Position numbers and translations under genes: made by a program. From Lachnospiraceae bacterium (GTDB lineage Bacteria > Bacillota > Clostridia > Lachnospirales > Lachnospiraceae), in contig JAFUNC010000001.1 of NCBI GenBank assembly GCA_017473115.1, positions 62,001-126,000 on the forward strand: DNA of 64,000 bases, written 5' to 3'. The notes under the pieces are model-generated. The model searched no databases, was not told where the DNA came from, and saw only the letters and a program-made list of their open reading frames with translations. The first letter of the stretch is position 1. Every line of letters begins with the position of its first letter. This document shows positions 52,868 through 61,436 of the stretch, in pieces.

Positions 52868-53941
52868 CTACAACTCCGTATAAAACATCCCCATCAGCAA
52901 CTGCACACCGATAGACACCGCCGTAATCGCCGCCCAACAGGTAAATCCCATAAGGATAGGCTTTCCGCCCTTTTTCACCAGATTAATCAGGTTGGTATTC
53001 AGGCCGATGGCGCACATTGCCATAGCAATAAAAAACTTCGCCAGCCACTTCATTGCCTTCACAAATGTACCGCTATAAATAACCGTAAAATCACTCTCCG
53101 GCAGAAGCCCTACAATTGTTGTAATCACCGAAGCACCTATAAAATACAAAATAAACCACGGGAATATCTTTTTAAAAGAAAATTCACTGCCTTTATTCCC
53201 CGATTTCTTGGCTTTATAGGTACGAAACAGCGCCAATGCCAAGGTAATAGGAATAATAGCAAGGGTTCGCACCAACTTAACCGTAACCGCAGATGAAAGA
53301 ATTCCTTCCACTCCGTATAAGCCTTCCGCTGTGGACGCTACCGCAGTTACAGATGAAGTATCATTTACCGCAGTTCCCGCAAAAATTGCAAAACCTTCCG
53401 AACCAAAGCCGATTGCCTGTCCGAAATACGGGAACACCAAAGCTGCAATCACGTTAAAAAGGAAAATAACCGAAACCGATTGCGCCACTTCTTCATCATC
53501 CGCATCAATCACCGGCGCCGTTGCCGCAATGGCGGAACCACCACATATGGAAGAACCAACGCCGATAAGGCAAGACACCTTTTTATCCATTTTTAAGACC
53601 TTCATCATAAGGAAGGCCATGATAAGCGACGTACTAATCGTCGAAATGATAACAGGCAGACTCTGGCCACCCATCTTCGCAATGGTTCCCAGATTGAGAC
53701 TAAATCCTAAAATAATAACCGCCCACTGTAGAATCTTCTTTGAAGTAAATTTAATGCCGTCTTTTAAGTTATCATGTGCAGGAAGCTTAGGCGCAACCAT
53801 CGCAATCATCATACCCATTAAAATGGAGAATACCGGCGCTCCGATAATCTCCATTGAAAAGTTCCCTATTTTACATTCGCTTAAAATCGTGGCGATGCCT
53901 GCGATTAATATACAAAATAGTATACCCGTTATTTTTTTCAT
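52868..53941 (-). CDS. YeiH/UPF0324 family putative sulfate exporter
   Basis: The 357-residue protein has about ten transmembrane helices in the YeiH family arrangement: APVFSILMGMMIAMVAP, LGFSLNLGTIAKMGG, GVGSSICGGSAIAATAPVIDA, and AGTAVNDTSSVTAVA. The ATG at 53941 is chosen because TTGGAG lies directly before it; a TTG five codons upstream is less likely. It is 18 bp after the RhuM-Fic gene and probably cotranscribed. Sulfate export is a family annotation with little direct proof. Confidence 0.88.
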   Translation of the reverse strand: MKKITGILFCILIAGIATILSECKIGNFSMEIIGAPVFSILMGMMIAMVAPKLPAHDNLKDGIKFTSKKILQWAVIILGFSLNLGTIAKMGGQSLPVIISTISTSLIMAFLMMKVLKMDKKVSCLIGVGSSICGGSAIAATAPVIDADDEEVAQSVSVIFLFNVIAALVFPYFGQAIGFGSEGFAIFAGTAVNDTSSVTAVASTAEGLYGVEGILSSAVTVKLVRTLAIIPITLALALFRTYKAKKSGNKGSEFSFKKIFPWFILYFIGASVITTIVGLLPESDFTVIYSGTFVKAMKWLAKFFIAMAMCAIGLNTNLINLVKKGGKPILMGFTCWAAITAVSIGVQLLMGMFYTEL

Positions 53942-53959
53942 CTCTTGTATCTCCAATTT

Positions 53960-54895
53960 TTATTTCACTCGGTTATTCATACAATTCATAACCACGCTAA
54001 TCATCATTTCTTTCTCATCCGGCTTAGATTCCGCTATCATAATGGTTAATGCCACCAATGTATGATCATCAATCAATTTTTGACCTTCATGGAACAAGGC
54101 TCCATTTTTATCGAGAAAATATAAAAACATTGTAGCCGCAATTCTTTTATTTCCATCAAAGAAACTATGATTCTTTGTGACGAAGTATAAGAGATTTGCC
54201 GCCTTCTCTTCCAAACTCGGATAAATTTCTTTTCCGGCAAACGACTGATAAATATTACCGATACTTCCCTTAAAAGAATCATCCTTTTCCCTGCCAAAAA
54301 GGTCAGATTCCATTCCAAATCTCATAGCCGAAATCACTTCCATACATTCTTCATATGTAAGGGTATATATCGATTCATTTCCTTTTGGTCTGCCCATCCG
54401 CTGATGATCGTAATCATCTAACAAATTCAAGGCAGTATTATATCTTTCAATAACCGATAAAATTTGTTTGCTGTCCAAAGAAGTTTCTGCACGTCTCATA
54501 ATTCGTATTACCTCGCCAAGCTGACTCATACGATTATTATTGACAGCATATCCCTGTATAATGTATTTTTTTAAAACCGAATTCGCCCATTTACGAAACT
54601 CGACACCTCGTAATGATTTTACACGGTAACCGACAGAAATAATAACATCAAGACTATAGAATTTTACGGGTTTATCTGAATTTGCAATGTGCAAAAAATG
54701 CACATTGCTTTTCTCTTCGACTTCCTGTTCTTTAAAAACGTTATTTATATGCCTTGTGATTACGGTTCTGTCCACATCAAATAACATTGTCATTTGCGCT
54801 TGATTTAACCACACCGTTTCATTTTCTACCATTACCGGTATGGAAACGCTTTTATCTTTTGTCTCAAACAATACGATTTCGTTCTTTTCCATCAT
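53960..54895 (-). CDS. RhuM-type protein with Fic/Doc motif
   Basis: The 311-residue protein has an N-terminal RhuM/Bro-N-like DNA-binding region (about 1-120): VWLNQAQMTMLFDVDRTVITRHINNVFKEQEV, and FYSLDVIISVGYRVKS. The C-terminal half holds HSFFDGNKRIAATMFLYFL, a Fic/Doc motif with Lys in place of Gly as in Doc, so it may phosphorylate rather than AMPylate a target. A toxin with self-regulation is possible. GGAGGGG precedes two ATGs; the first is used. A TGCACATTGTGCA palindrome lies in the upstream region. Confidence 0.86.
   Translation of the reverse strand: MMEKNEIVLFETKDKSVSIPVMVENETVWLNQAQMTMLFDVDRTVITRHINNVFKEQEVEEKSNVHFLHIANSDKPVKFYSLDVIISVGYRVKSLRGVEFRKWANSVLKKYIIQGYAVNNNRMSQLGEVIRIMRRAETSLDSKQILSVIERYNTALNLLDDYDHQRMGRPKGNESIYTLTYEECMEVISAMRFGMESDLFGREKDDSFKGSIGNIYQSFAGKEIYPSLEEKAANLLYFVTKNHSFFDGNKRIAATMFLYFLDKNGALFHEGQKLIDDHTLVALTIMIAESKPDEKEMMISVVMNCMNNRVK
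54684..54708. repeat. Perfect 10-bp hairpin inside the RhuM-Fic gene
   Basis: GCAATGTGCA, five A, TGCACATTGC, within codons for the NVHFLHIAN segment. It contains the same TGCACATT octamer as the palindrome at 54946-54958 upstream. Confidence 0.6.
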
Positions 54896-54945
54896 ATAAC
54901 CCCTCCTTCGTATCTTTGAAACCATTATAACTTTTTATTTGTAAA

Positions 54946-54958
54946 TGCACATTGTGCA
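54946..54958. promoter_or_regulatory. Palindrome TGCACATTGTGCA upstream of RhuM-Fic
   Basis: Inverted repeat TGCACA-T-TGTGCA, 50 bp before the RhuM-Fic start and 10 bp from the end of the exonuclease III gene. Its location and repetition inside the gene suggest an autoregulatory operator. Confidence 0.5.
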
Positions 54959-54968
54959 AATCGCTGAA

Positions 54969-55724
54969 TTACACATCCATCTGAAGCTCAACCGGACAAT
55001 GATCGGAACCCAAAATATCCGTATGAATCTTCGCGCCCTTTAACTTGTCCTTCAAGGCACCTGACACGAGAAAATAGTCAATACGCCAGCCTGCGTTCTT
55101 GGCTCTTGCGCTGAATCGGTAAGACCACCAAGAATAAATATTCTCCATATCGGGATAAAAGTATCGGAATGTATCGATAAAACCATTCTCAAGAACTACA
55201 CTGAATTTGCCACGCTCTTCATCGGTAAAACCGGCATTTTTACGGTTGGTTTTCGGATTCTTTAAGTCGATTTCCTTGTGGGCTACGTTCAAGTCACCGC
55301 AGTACACCACAGGCTTGCTTTCTTCCAACTTCTTAATATAAGCAAGGAAATCATCTTCCCAACGCATACGATAATCCAAACGGGCAAGACCGTCCTGTGA
55401 GTTGGGTACATACACCGTAATCATATAAAAATTATCATACTCCAGAGTAATCACGCGCCCCTCGTGGTCGTGCTCCTCCACGCCGATACCATATTTTACA
55501 CTAATCGGTTTATGCTTGGTAAAAATCGCGGTTCCGGAATACCCTTTCTTCTCCGCATAGTTCCAGTACTGCTCATAACCCGGCAAATCCAGTTCAATCT
55601 GCCCTTCCTGCAACTTGGTCTCCTGCAAGCAGAAGAAGTCCGCATCTATTTCATTAAAGAAATCCATAAAACCCTTTTCGCGGCAGGCTCTGATTCCGTT
55701 TACGTTCCATGATATAAATTTCAT
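54969..55724 (-). CDS. xth: Exodeoxyribonuclease III
   Basis: AP endonuclease and 3'-5' exonuclease of base-excision repair. The 251-residue protein has [12 protein letters not shown] at the start, LQETKLQ (metal Glu), [32 protein letters not shown], and [11 protein letters not shown] at the end with the catalytic His. AGGTGAGGG precedes the ATG. It is upstream of RhuM-Fic and downstream of element A. Confidence 0.96.
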   Translation of the reverse strand: MKFISWNVNGIRACREKGFMDFFNEIDADFFCLQETKLQEGQIELDLPGYEQYWNYAEKKGYSGTAIFTKHKPISVKYGIGVEEHDHEGRVITLEYDNFYMITVYVPNSQDGLARLDYRMRWEDDFLAYIKKLEESKPVVYCGDLNVAHKEIDLKNPKTNRKNAGFTDEERGKFSVVLENGFIDTFRYFYPDMENIYSWWSYRFSARAKNAGWRIDYFLVSGALKDKLKGAKIHTDILGSDHCPVELQMDV

Positions 55725-56076
55725 ATTTTACCCTCACCTTTTTATCATAATCATCTTACTTTCACCCAAAGTGGATTTATAAATTTTAATTATATTTCCT
55801 TATCCATCTTACTGTTTTTTCAGGTAAAAGACAATCAAAAAGTCCCAATTTTTATATTTGTGCAAAAATATTTCGGTTGCTGTGTGGATATTTTTATTCC
55901 ACAAAGAACCGTTTGAAAACGTCGGTACTTAACGAACAAACGAATTCTATTCGTATGGTGAGTTTAGTATCCGTTACGTTTTCAATCGAGCGAGAGCGCG
56001 TTCTGTTGGAATATAAAATACTCCACACAGCAACCGCCATCTCTCCTACACAAATATAAAAATTGGGACTGACCAC
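55725..56076. other. Gene-free stretch holding element A
   Basis: The 352-bp gap holds element A (55841-56070). The remainder is AT-rich and shows no gene. The xth promoter should be in its left part but is not clear. Confidence 0.6.
55841..56070. repeat. Long inverted-repeat element A
   Basis: The 230-bp element has a 22-bp perfect terminal inverted repeat (55841-55862 with 56049-56070), then a 14-bp repeat GGTTGCTGTGTGGA (55875-55888) with its complement (56022-56035), and a stem of 10 bp inside (TTGAAAACGT at 55913-55922 with ACGTTTTCAA at 55976-55985). The core is an inverted, very similar copy of element B (58609-58759). The right end is six bases from the stop of the glnQ gene. No protein is encoded. 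Confidence 0.85.
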
Positions 56077-56880
56077 CTATTTCTTAAACTCCACATCCTT
56101 ATTTAAGAAATGCTGCAATTTCTCGCTCTTGGGATGCTCAAATACTTCCTCGGGAGTACCCATCTCCTCGATCACACCATCCGCCACAAAAATCACCTTG
56201 GTTGCCACTCTTCTTGCAAACTCCATTTCGTGGGTTACCACAATCATGGTGCTGTCGGAAGATTTTAAGCCTTCGATTACCTTCAATACTTCACCGGTAA
56301 GTTCGGGATCCAGTGCGCTTGTAGGCTCATCAAAGCAAAGAATGTCGGGATTGAGAATCAATGCTCTTGCAATTGCCACACGCTGCTGCTGACCACCGGA
56401 CAATTCGCAAGGGTAAGCATCCTTTTTGTCCGCAAGTCCCACTCTGTCCAAAAGAGCCAAAGCCTGTCTTTCAATTTCCCCAAAAGCAATGCGTTTCTCT
56501 TCCCTGCTGCCACCGTTCTTTTTGATACGCTCCGCTTCCAAAAGTTCCGCTGCCAAAGTCAGATTTCTCAATACATTATACTGAGGGAACAGATTAAACT
56601 GCTGGAACACCAAACCGAAATGCAAACGGTTCTGACGAATCTGGGATTCACTTAACGTATACGCGGTTTCCGCATCATAAATCACCGTATCATTTACCAT
56701 AATGGTTCCCGCATCCGGAGTTACCAACTGATTTAAGCATCTGAGAAGGGTGGTTTTACCGCCACCTGAAGACCCGATAATCGCCAGCACTTCACCTTTT
56801 TCCAAAGAAAAGGAAATTCCTTTCAATACTTCTTCCTTGCCATATACTTTTCGAATATTATCAACCTGTAACAAAGCCAT
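56077..56880 (-). CDS. glnQ: Polar amino acid ABC transporter ATP-binding protein
   Basis: The 267-residue ATPase has Walker A GSSGGGKTTL, Q-loop VFQQFNLFP, signature LSGGQQQRVAIARAL, Walker B ILCFDEPTSALDPE and H-loop VTHEMEFARRVA. It powers amino acid uptake with the permease and binding protein just upstream. An insertion of about 20 residues (RIKKNGGSREEKR) after the Q-loop is common in this group. Element A follows directly after its stop. Confidence 0.95.
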   Translation of the reverse strand: MALLQVDNIRKVYGKEEVLKGISFSLEKGEVLAIIGSSGGGKTTLLRCLNQLVTPDAGTIMVNDTVIYDAETAYTLSESQIRQNRLHFGLVFQQFNLFPQYNVLRNLTLAAELLEAERIKKNGGSREEKRIAFGEIERQALALLDRVGLADKKDAYPCELSGGQQQRVAIARALILNPDILCFDEPTSALDPELTGEVLKVIEGLKSSDSTMIVVTHEMEFARRVATKVIFVADGVIEEMGTPEEVFEHPKSEKLQHFLNKDVEFKK

Positions 56881-56904
56881 CTTTTTTACCTGCCTTTCTC
56901 TTCA

Positions 56905-57552
56905 CTAACCTGCGTAATAGTTTAACTTCTTCTCAATCTTATTAAAGAGAATGGTTAAAATACCCGTAAAGAGCAGATAAAATGCGCCAATGTAGAAGAT
57001 AGGCCAGATAATCGCGTGAAGACCTACGATATCCTGCGCCGCTTTCAAAAGTTCCACTACGGAAACAACGCGGGCAAGGGACGTATCTTTTACGAGAGTG
57101 ATGATTTCGTTACCCATAGGAGGCAAAATTCTTTTAATTACCTGGAACAATACCACGCGGAAGAAAATCTGTGTCTTGGTCATACCAAGCACCTGTCCGG
57201 CCTCATACTGCCCGGCGGGGATACTCTCGATACCGCCGCGGTAAATCTCTGAGAAATAGGCCGCATAATTCACAATAAAAGCTACCACAACCGCAGGGAA
57301 TCGATCCAAGCCCTGAACACCGAAAATAAGTCCCGGTCCGTAAAATACCAGAATAACCTGTAACATCAAAGGCGTTCCTCGGATAATCCAAACAATCCCT
57401 CTTGTCAAATAGCGCAAGGGCTTGAATTTGGACATGGATCCGAAAGCAATCACAAGTCCCAAAGGTAACGCACCAAGCAATGTGATAAAAAACAGGATTA
57501 AGGTAACTTTAAAACCGTCCAGCAATTGTAATGTAACTTCTAAAAAACTCAT
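56905..57552 (-). CDS. Polar amino acid ABC transporter permease
   Basis: The 215-residue His/Glu/Gln/Arg/opine-type permease has about five transmembrane helices and the coupling motif AGQVLGMTKTQIFFRVVLFQVIKRILPPM. The start at 57552 has GAAGGAG before it. It lies 24 bp upstream of glnQ and downstream of a weak internal terminator. Confidence 0.94.
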   Translation of the reverse strand: MSFLEVTLQLLDGFKVTLILFFITLLGALPLGLVIAFGSMSKFKPLRYLTRGIVWIIRGTPLMLQVILVFYGPGLIFGVQGLDRFPAVVVAFIVNYAAYFSEIYRGGIESIPAGQYEAGQVLGMTKTQIFFRVVLFQVIKRILPPMGNEIITLVKDTSLARVVSVVELLKAAQDIVGLHAIIWPIFYIGAFYLLFTGILTILFNKIEKKLNYYAG

Positions 57553-57636
57553 ATGTACTCCTTCTCTTTTGAGGAAATCCAAGGTTTATGCACTTTTAGC
57601 GCATTCCACATTCTATCTTACCTTATTATACAGAAA

Positions 57637-57658
57637 AAGGGCAAGCAAACTTGCCCTT
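57637..57658 (-). terminator. Internal terminator in the amino acid ABC operon
   Basis: On the minus strand AAGGGCAAG, TTTG, CTTGCCCTT and TTTC. It lies between the binding-protein gene and the permease gene. A partial terminator here would favour the binding protein over the membrane parts, as is usual for such operons. Confidence 0.75.
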
Positions 57659-57684
57659 ATCTTTTATAAATTTAATCTAAAATC

Positions 57685-58476
57685 TTAGTAAACTACGTTA
57701 ACACCATACTTTTCGCCAAGTGCCTGCATTGTGCCGTCTGCCATAAGTTCAGCAATTGCACCGTTGATTTTTTCCAAAGTCTGAGCATCTTCCAAACGTA
57801 AACCGATCGCATACTCTTCTTTTGCAAGTTCAATGCCTTCCACAACCATAAGATCGCTGTAGTCTGTTTCTTCTGTAATTACGGCTCTAGCAAGTACCCA
57901 GTCAAGTACGCATGCCTGACATGTGCCGGATTTTACTTCAAGAAGACCATCCTTCTGAGCAGATACACCAACAAATTCGTTGGTAGAAAGAATTGCATCA
58001 TCCTCGATTGCGCTCTGTCCTGCAGAACCGCTTTCTGCACAGATGGTGATACCTGTAAAATCTTCGATTGTCTTATATGTATCCGCATTTTCCTTCTGGA
58101 TTACTACAACCTGCATATTTTCTACGTAAGAAGTAGAGAATGCCATATCTTCTTTTCTTTCTTCGGTAACGGTAAGACCGTTCCAGATACAGTCGATTGA
58201 TTTAGACTGTAATTCGAATTCCTTCTGATCCCATTCGATTACCTGGAATACAGGATCTACGCCTAACTTTGCGCAAACAGCCTCTGCGAATTCGGTATCA
58301 AAACCGGTTAAGTTACCTTCTTCATCATAGTAGTTCATGGGTTCGTAAAGAGTAATACCGATTACAAGTGTACCCTTATCTTCGATATAAGCCCAGTCTT
58401 CTTTCTGAGAAGAGCAGCCTGCCAATAAAGTAGCCATCATCAATGTTGCCAATAAAACTGCGACAATTTTCTTCAT
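57685..58476 (-). CDS. Amino acid ABC transporter substrate-binding lipoprotein
   Basis: The 263-residue lipoprotein has lipobox LLAGCSS (Cys about 20), then the bacterial extracellular solute-binding family 3 fold: LVIGITLYEPMNYYDEEGNLTGFDTEFAEAV, NGLTVTEERKEDMAFS and AIGLRLEDAQTLEKINGAIAELMADG. It binds a polar amino acid outside the membrane; the exact one is not clear. Good promoter upstream (58542-58571). First gene of the operon. Confidence 0.95.
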   Translation of the reverse strand: MKKIVAVLLATLMMATLLAGCSSQKEDWAYIEDKGTLVIGITLYEPMNYYDEEGNLTGFDTEFAEAVCAKLGVDPVFQVIEWDQKEFELQSKSIDCIWNGLTVTEERKEDMAFSTSYVENMQVVVIQKENADTYKTIEDFTGITICAESGSAGQSAIEDDAILSTNEFVGVSAQKDGLLEVKSGTCQACVLDWVLARAVITEETDYSDLMVVEGIELAKEEYAIGLRLEDAQTLEKINGAIAELMADGTMQALGEKYGVNVVY

Positions 58477-58541
58477 TTTTCCTCCATCCCGGATTTTATA
58501 TTCATCCGTATTTTAATACTTTTCTCTGTTAAAGCACTAAC

Positions 58542-58571
58542 ATACTAGCATGTAAAATCTGTCCTTGTCAA
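58542..58571 (-). promoter_or_regulatory. Sigma-A promoter of the amino acid ABC operon
   Basis: Minus strand TTGACA, 18 bp, TAGTAT, about 65 bp upstream of the binding-protein start. Confidence 0.65.
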
Positions 58572-58608
58572 CCGAATTCAGAGTTAGATTTTCTTATAAG
58601 ATAAAAAA

Positions 58609-58759
58609 GTTGTATGGATTATTTTATATTCCAACAGAACACGCTCTCGCTCGTTCGACTGCTGTAACAGTACTAAACTCGCAATACATTACATTTTTGC
58701 TCGTTAAGTGCTGACACAGTCGAAAACGGTTCTTTACGGAATAAAAATATCCATACAAC
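58609..58759. repeat. Long inverted-repeat element B
   Basis: The 151-bp element has an 11-bp terminal inverted repeat GTTGTATGGAT with its complement, and an 8-bp inner stem (TTCGACTG at 58654-58661 with CAGTCGAA at 58717-58724). Read on the minus strand it aligns with element A over almost the whole length (AAAGAACCG, CTTAACGA, GAGTTTAGTA, CGAGCGAGAGCG), while both stems change by paired substitutions. It lies upstream of the ABC operon promoter, in inverted order to A. Confidence 0.85.
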
Positions 58760-58806
58760 ACATTCACTATAACGAAAAGTAAACATATATGTCAAAAAAT
58801 AAAAAA

Positions 58807-58834
58807 TTGCGCGGACTATAAATAATCCGCGCAA
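58807..58834 (-). terminator. Intrinsic terminator of ahcY
   Basis: TTGCGCGGA pairs with TCCGCGCAA around a 10-nt loop, followed on the minus strand by TTTTTTATTTTTT. It lies 28 bp after the ahcY stop. Confidence 0.9.
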
Positions 58835-58862
58835 CATACTTTCCCATTAATAATTATCAACA

Positions 58863-60101
58863 TTATGAATTCAGATACGCTACCTGCTCTTCGGTTAAGA
58901 CGTCAATTGCCTTGCCAAGGAATGCTAACTTTCTTGCAGCCACGTTGTTATCTACTTCCTTGGGAACGTCGATTAACTTGGTGTTTAATTCGTTTGCATG
59001 CTCAACAAGATATTTTGCAGACAATGCCTGAATTGCAAAACTCATATCCATAATCTCCGCAGGATGTCCGTCGCCGGCTGCCAAGTTTACAAGACGGCCT
59101 TCGGCAAGGATGAAGATCCACTGGCCGGTAGGCAACTTATATCCCATAATGTTCTTACGCATTTCCTTCTTTTCTACGGCAATTTCTTTTAATCTTGCCA
59201 TATCGATTTCACAGTCAAAATGTCCTGCGTTACAAAGGATTGCACCGTCCTTCATTACCGCAAAATCACTTTCGTCGATAACTTTGTTGCATCCGGTTAC
59301 GGTTACAAAGAAGTCACCCAGTTTTGCTGCCTCGTTCATAGGCATTACTTCAAATCCGTCCATAACCGCTTCAATTGCTTTAATCGGGTCGATTTCGGTT
59401 ACGATAACCTTCGCACCCAAGCCTTTCGCACGCATTGCAGTACCCTTACCGCACCAGCCGTAACCCGCAACAACAACGGTTTTTCCTGCTACGATTAAAT
59501 TGGTGGTACGATTAATACCGTCCCATACAGACTGGCCTGTACCGTAACGGTTATCGAATAAATGCTTGCAATCAGCGTTGTTTACTTTTACCATGGGGAA
59601 CATTAACTCCCCTGCCGCATCCATTGCTTCCAAACGGATGATACCTGTGGTGGTTTCTTCACAGCCGCCGATTACATTGGGAATTAAGTCACGGAATTCG
59701 GTATGCATCATATGTACCAAATCACCGCCGTCATCAATAATGATGTTAGGACCTACTTCCAAAACCTTACGGATGTGATGGTTGTATTCTTCTTCTGTTG
59801 CATCATACCATGCATGTACTTCAAGGCCTGCTGCCACCAACGCTGCGGCTACATCATCCTGAGTTGATAAAGGATTGGAACCTGTTACATACATTTCGGC
59901 ACCGCCTGCTGCCAGCACCTTACACAAATATGCTGTCTTTGCCTCCAAATGTACGGATAAAGCCACTTTTTTTCCTGCAAAAGGCTTTGTCTTGCTGAAT
60001 TCCTCTTCCAACATTCTCAAAAGGTCGCAATTTCTTTTTACCCATTCTATTTTACGCTCGCCGCTTTCGGCTAAGTTAATATCTCTGATTTCACTGCTCA
60101 T
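58863..60101 (-). CDS. ahcY: Adenosylhomocysteinase
   Basis: Splits S-adenosylhomocysteine into adenosine and homocysteine with bound NAD. The 412-residue protein shows NPLSTQDDVAAAL, DDGGDLV, GCEETTTGIIRL, NNADCKHLFDNRYG, the Rossmann motif VAGYGWCGKGTA and NAGHFDCEID. It is of the shorter bacterial type without the 40-residue insertion. The ATG at 60101 has AAGGAG seven bases before; two upstream ATGs sit too close to or before that site. It has its own terminator. No SAH or SAM riboswitch is seen upstream. Confidence 0.96.
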   Translation of the reverse strand: MSSEIRDINLAESGERKIEWVKRNCDLLRMLEEEFSKTKPFAGKKVALSVHLEAKTAYLCKVLAAGGAEMYVTGSNPLSTQDDVAAALVAAGLEVHAWYDATEEEYNHHIRKVLEVGPNIIIDDGGDLVHMMHTEFRDLIPNVIGGCEETTTGIIRLEAMDAAGELMFPMVKVNNADCKHLFDNRYGTGQSVWDGINRTTNLIVAGKTVVVAGYGWCGKGTAMRAKGLGAKVIVTEIDPIKAIEAVMDGFEVMPMNEAAKLGDFFVTVTGCNKVIDESDFAVMKDGAILCNAGHFDCEIDMARLKEIAVEKKEMRKNIMGYKLPTGQWIFILAEGRLVNLAAGDGHPAEIMDMSFAIQALSAKYLVEHANELNTKLIDVPKEVDNNVAARKLAFLGKAIDVLTEEQVAYLNS

Positions 60102-60262
60102 ATTCATTCTCCTTATCAAAGTTTATCCAACGTCATTTCTTCCTTTCGGACTTTTTTATTATATATGAAAAGAAGACAGACTGGCAAGATGAATATCCGC
60201 AAAGCCGGTTATTTTTTCTTACTTTATGTCACATGAAAATAAATTTTGTACCCCATGGCAGA

Positions 60263-61300
60263 CTACTCTTTGATTTCCTCATAAATTTCCCGAATCAAAA
60301 ACAGACTGATCGGGCCCAAAATAATTCCCCCGATACTGAAAAACTGCATTCCGAAAAATACCGACAGCAAAACCACAATCGGATATACATTTAATTTATT
60401 TCCGATTAATTTCGGTTCTAAAATCTGTCTCAAAAACACACAAATTCCGTATACCAAAAGACAGCCGATTCCCTGCCATACATTCCCTTGTAAAAACAAA
60501 AAAATCGCTATGGGAAGCAATACAATTCCGCTTCCGATAAAAGGCAGCATATCCAAAAAACCTGTCAAAAATCCCCATAAATACCAGCGTTGTACGCCGC
60601 AAACCAGAAGTCCCGCCATAGATACGGCCGAAACGCAAAGAACGATAATAGCCTGCGCCTTAACATAAATTTTAAGAAGTGTAAGAATTTTGCGGCTCAG
60701 TTCTCTCATCTTTACAAATCCCTTGCTCTTACCCAATGCCGTTTTGATCCGGTCATAATCCTTGACAAGAAGGATTATGGCGATAACGGTTACTACAATT
60801 GCAAACACTGCATCAAAAACGGTACCTGCGTAAGAATAGGACGCATCCAATGCTTTCGGTGCAACATGATCCGTTACACTCACTACAAGATTTTCTGCAC
60901 TTTCCATCACGCGTCTCTCAAGCCGCCCTGCATCCACCTGCATTTTTTCTCCCACAAAATCACAACAGGTGTGCAGAACATCCACACAACAATCCTTGAA
61001 ATAGTCGCCGTTTTGTCTGAAATCTCCTACCATATCCATACAGCGGCAAATACCGAACCACCCGGCCAGCAAAAGAAGTGCCGCCAGCATTCCAAGCAGT
61101 ACACCCGCCAATATCCCAACGGGTATTTTTGTTTTTGCATTTATCTTCTTTAAGAAAGGAAGAAAAATCAACACAAAAAGAAATGCAATGAGAAAAGGCG
61201 CCAAAAAACTTACCGCATAACGAAAAAACAGCAGCACGCCTGCCGTAATCACCGTCAATTTGATAAAATTATGCTTCCACAAACCAAGTAAAAAACTCAT
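60263..61300 (-). CDS. AI-2E transporter family protein (YtvI-like)
   Basis: The 345-residue protein has about eight transmembrane helices with the family core GFLDMLPFIGSGIVLLPIAIFLFLQG and RQILEPKLIGNKLNVYPIVVLLSVFFGMQFF near the end. The family exports diverse small molecules or ions; the sporulation protein YtvI is a member. The substrate here is unknown. GAGGTGCGGT precedes the ATG. Confidence 0.86.
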   Translation of the reverse strand: MSFLLGLWKHNFIKLTVITAGVLLFFRYAVSFLAPFLIAFLFVLIFLPFLKKINAKTKIPVGILAGVLLGMLAALLLLAGWFGICRCMDMVGDFRQNGDYFKDCCVDVLHTCCDFVGEKMQVDAGRLERRVMESAENLVVSVTDHVAPKALDASYSYAGTVFDAVFAIVVTVIAIILLVKDYDRIKTALGKSKGFVKMRELSRKILTLLKIYVKAQAIIVLCVSAVSMAGLLVCGVQRWYLWGFLTGFLDMLPFIGSGIVLLPIAIFLFLQGNVWQGIGCLLVYGICVFLRQILEPKLIGNKLNVYPIVVLLSVFFGMQFFSIGGIILGPISLFLIREIYEEIKE

Positions 61301-61436
61301 ACCGCACCTCTCCTTTGCCCCGAATAAAAGACTTTAAGAAAAAATTTTTCTTAAATCCAATCGTGTTTGTTAAGGTTAGTATGAGTTTTTTATCCTAAAA
61401 TAATCATTGTAATTTTTTACTGTATTATTGAAACTG

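Larger units (their letters stand above)
58477..58862. other. Gene-free stretch holding the ABC promoter, element B and the ahcY terminator
   Basis: The 386-bp gap between ahcY and the ABC operon holds, in order, the operon promoter, element B and the ahcY terminator. Nothing else gene-like is seen. Confidence 0.7.

Noticed and set aside
55841..58759. Composite transposon made of elements A and B around the ABC operon
   Set aside because: No transposase or target duplication is seen, the outer arms differ, and the enclosed genes are an ordinary housekeeping operon. Independent insertion or conserved structured RNA is simpler.
60102..60262. SAM or SAH riboswitch upstream of ahcY
   Set aside because: No conserved helix or pseudoknot motif of known SAM/SAH families is visible, and no terminator precedes the start codon.
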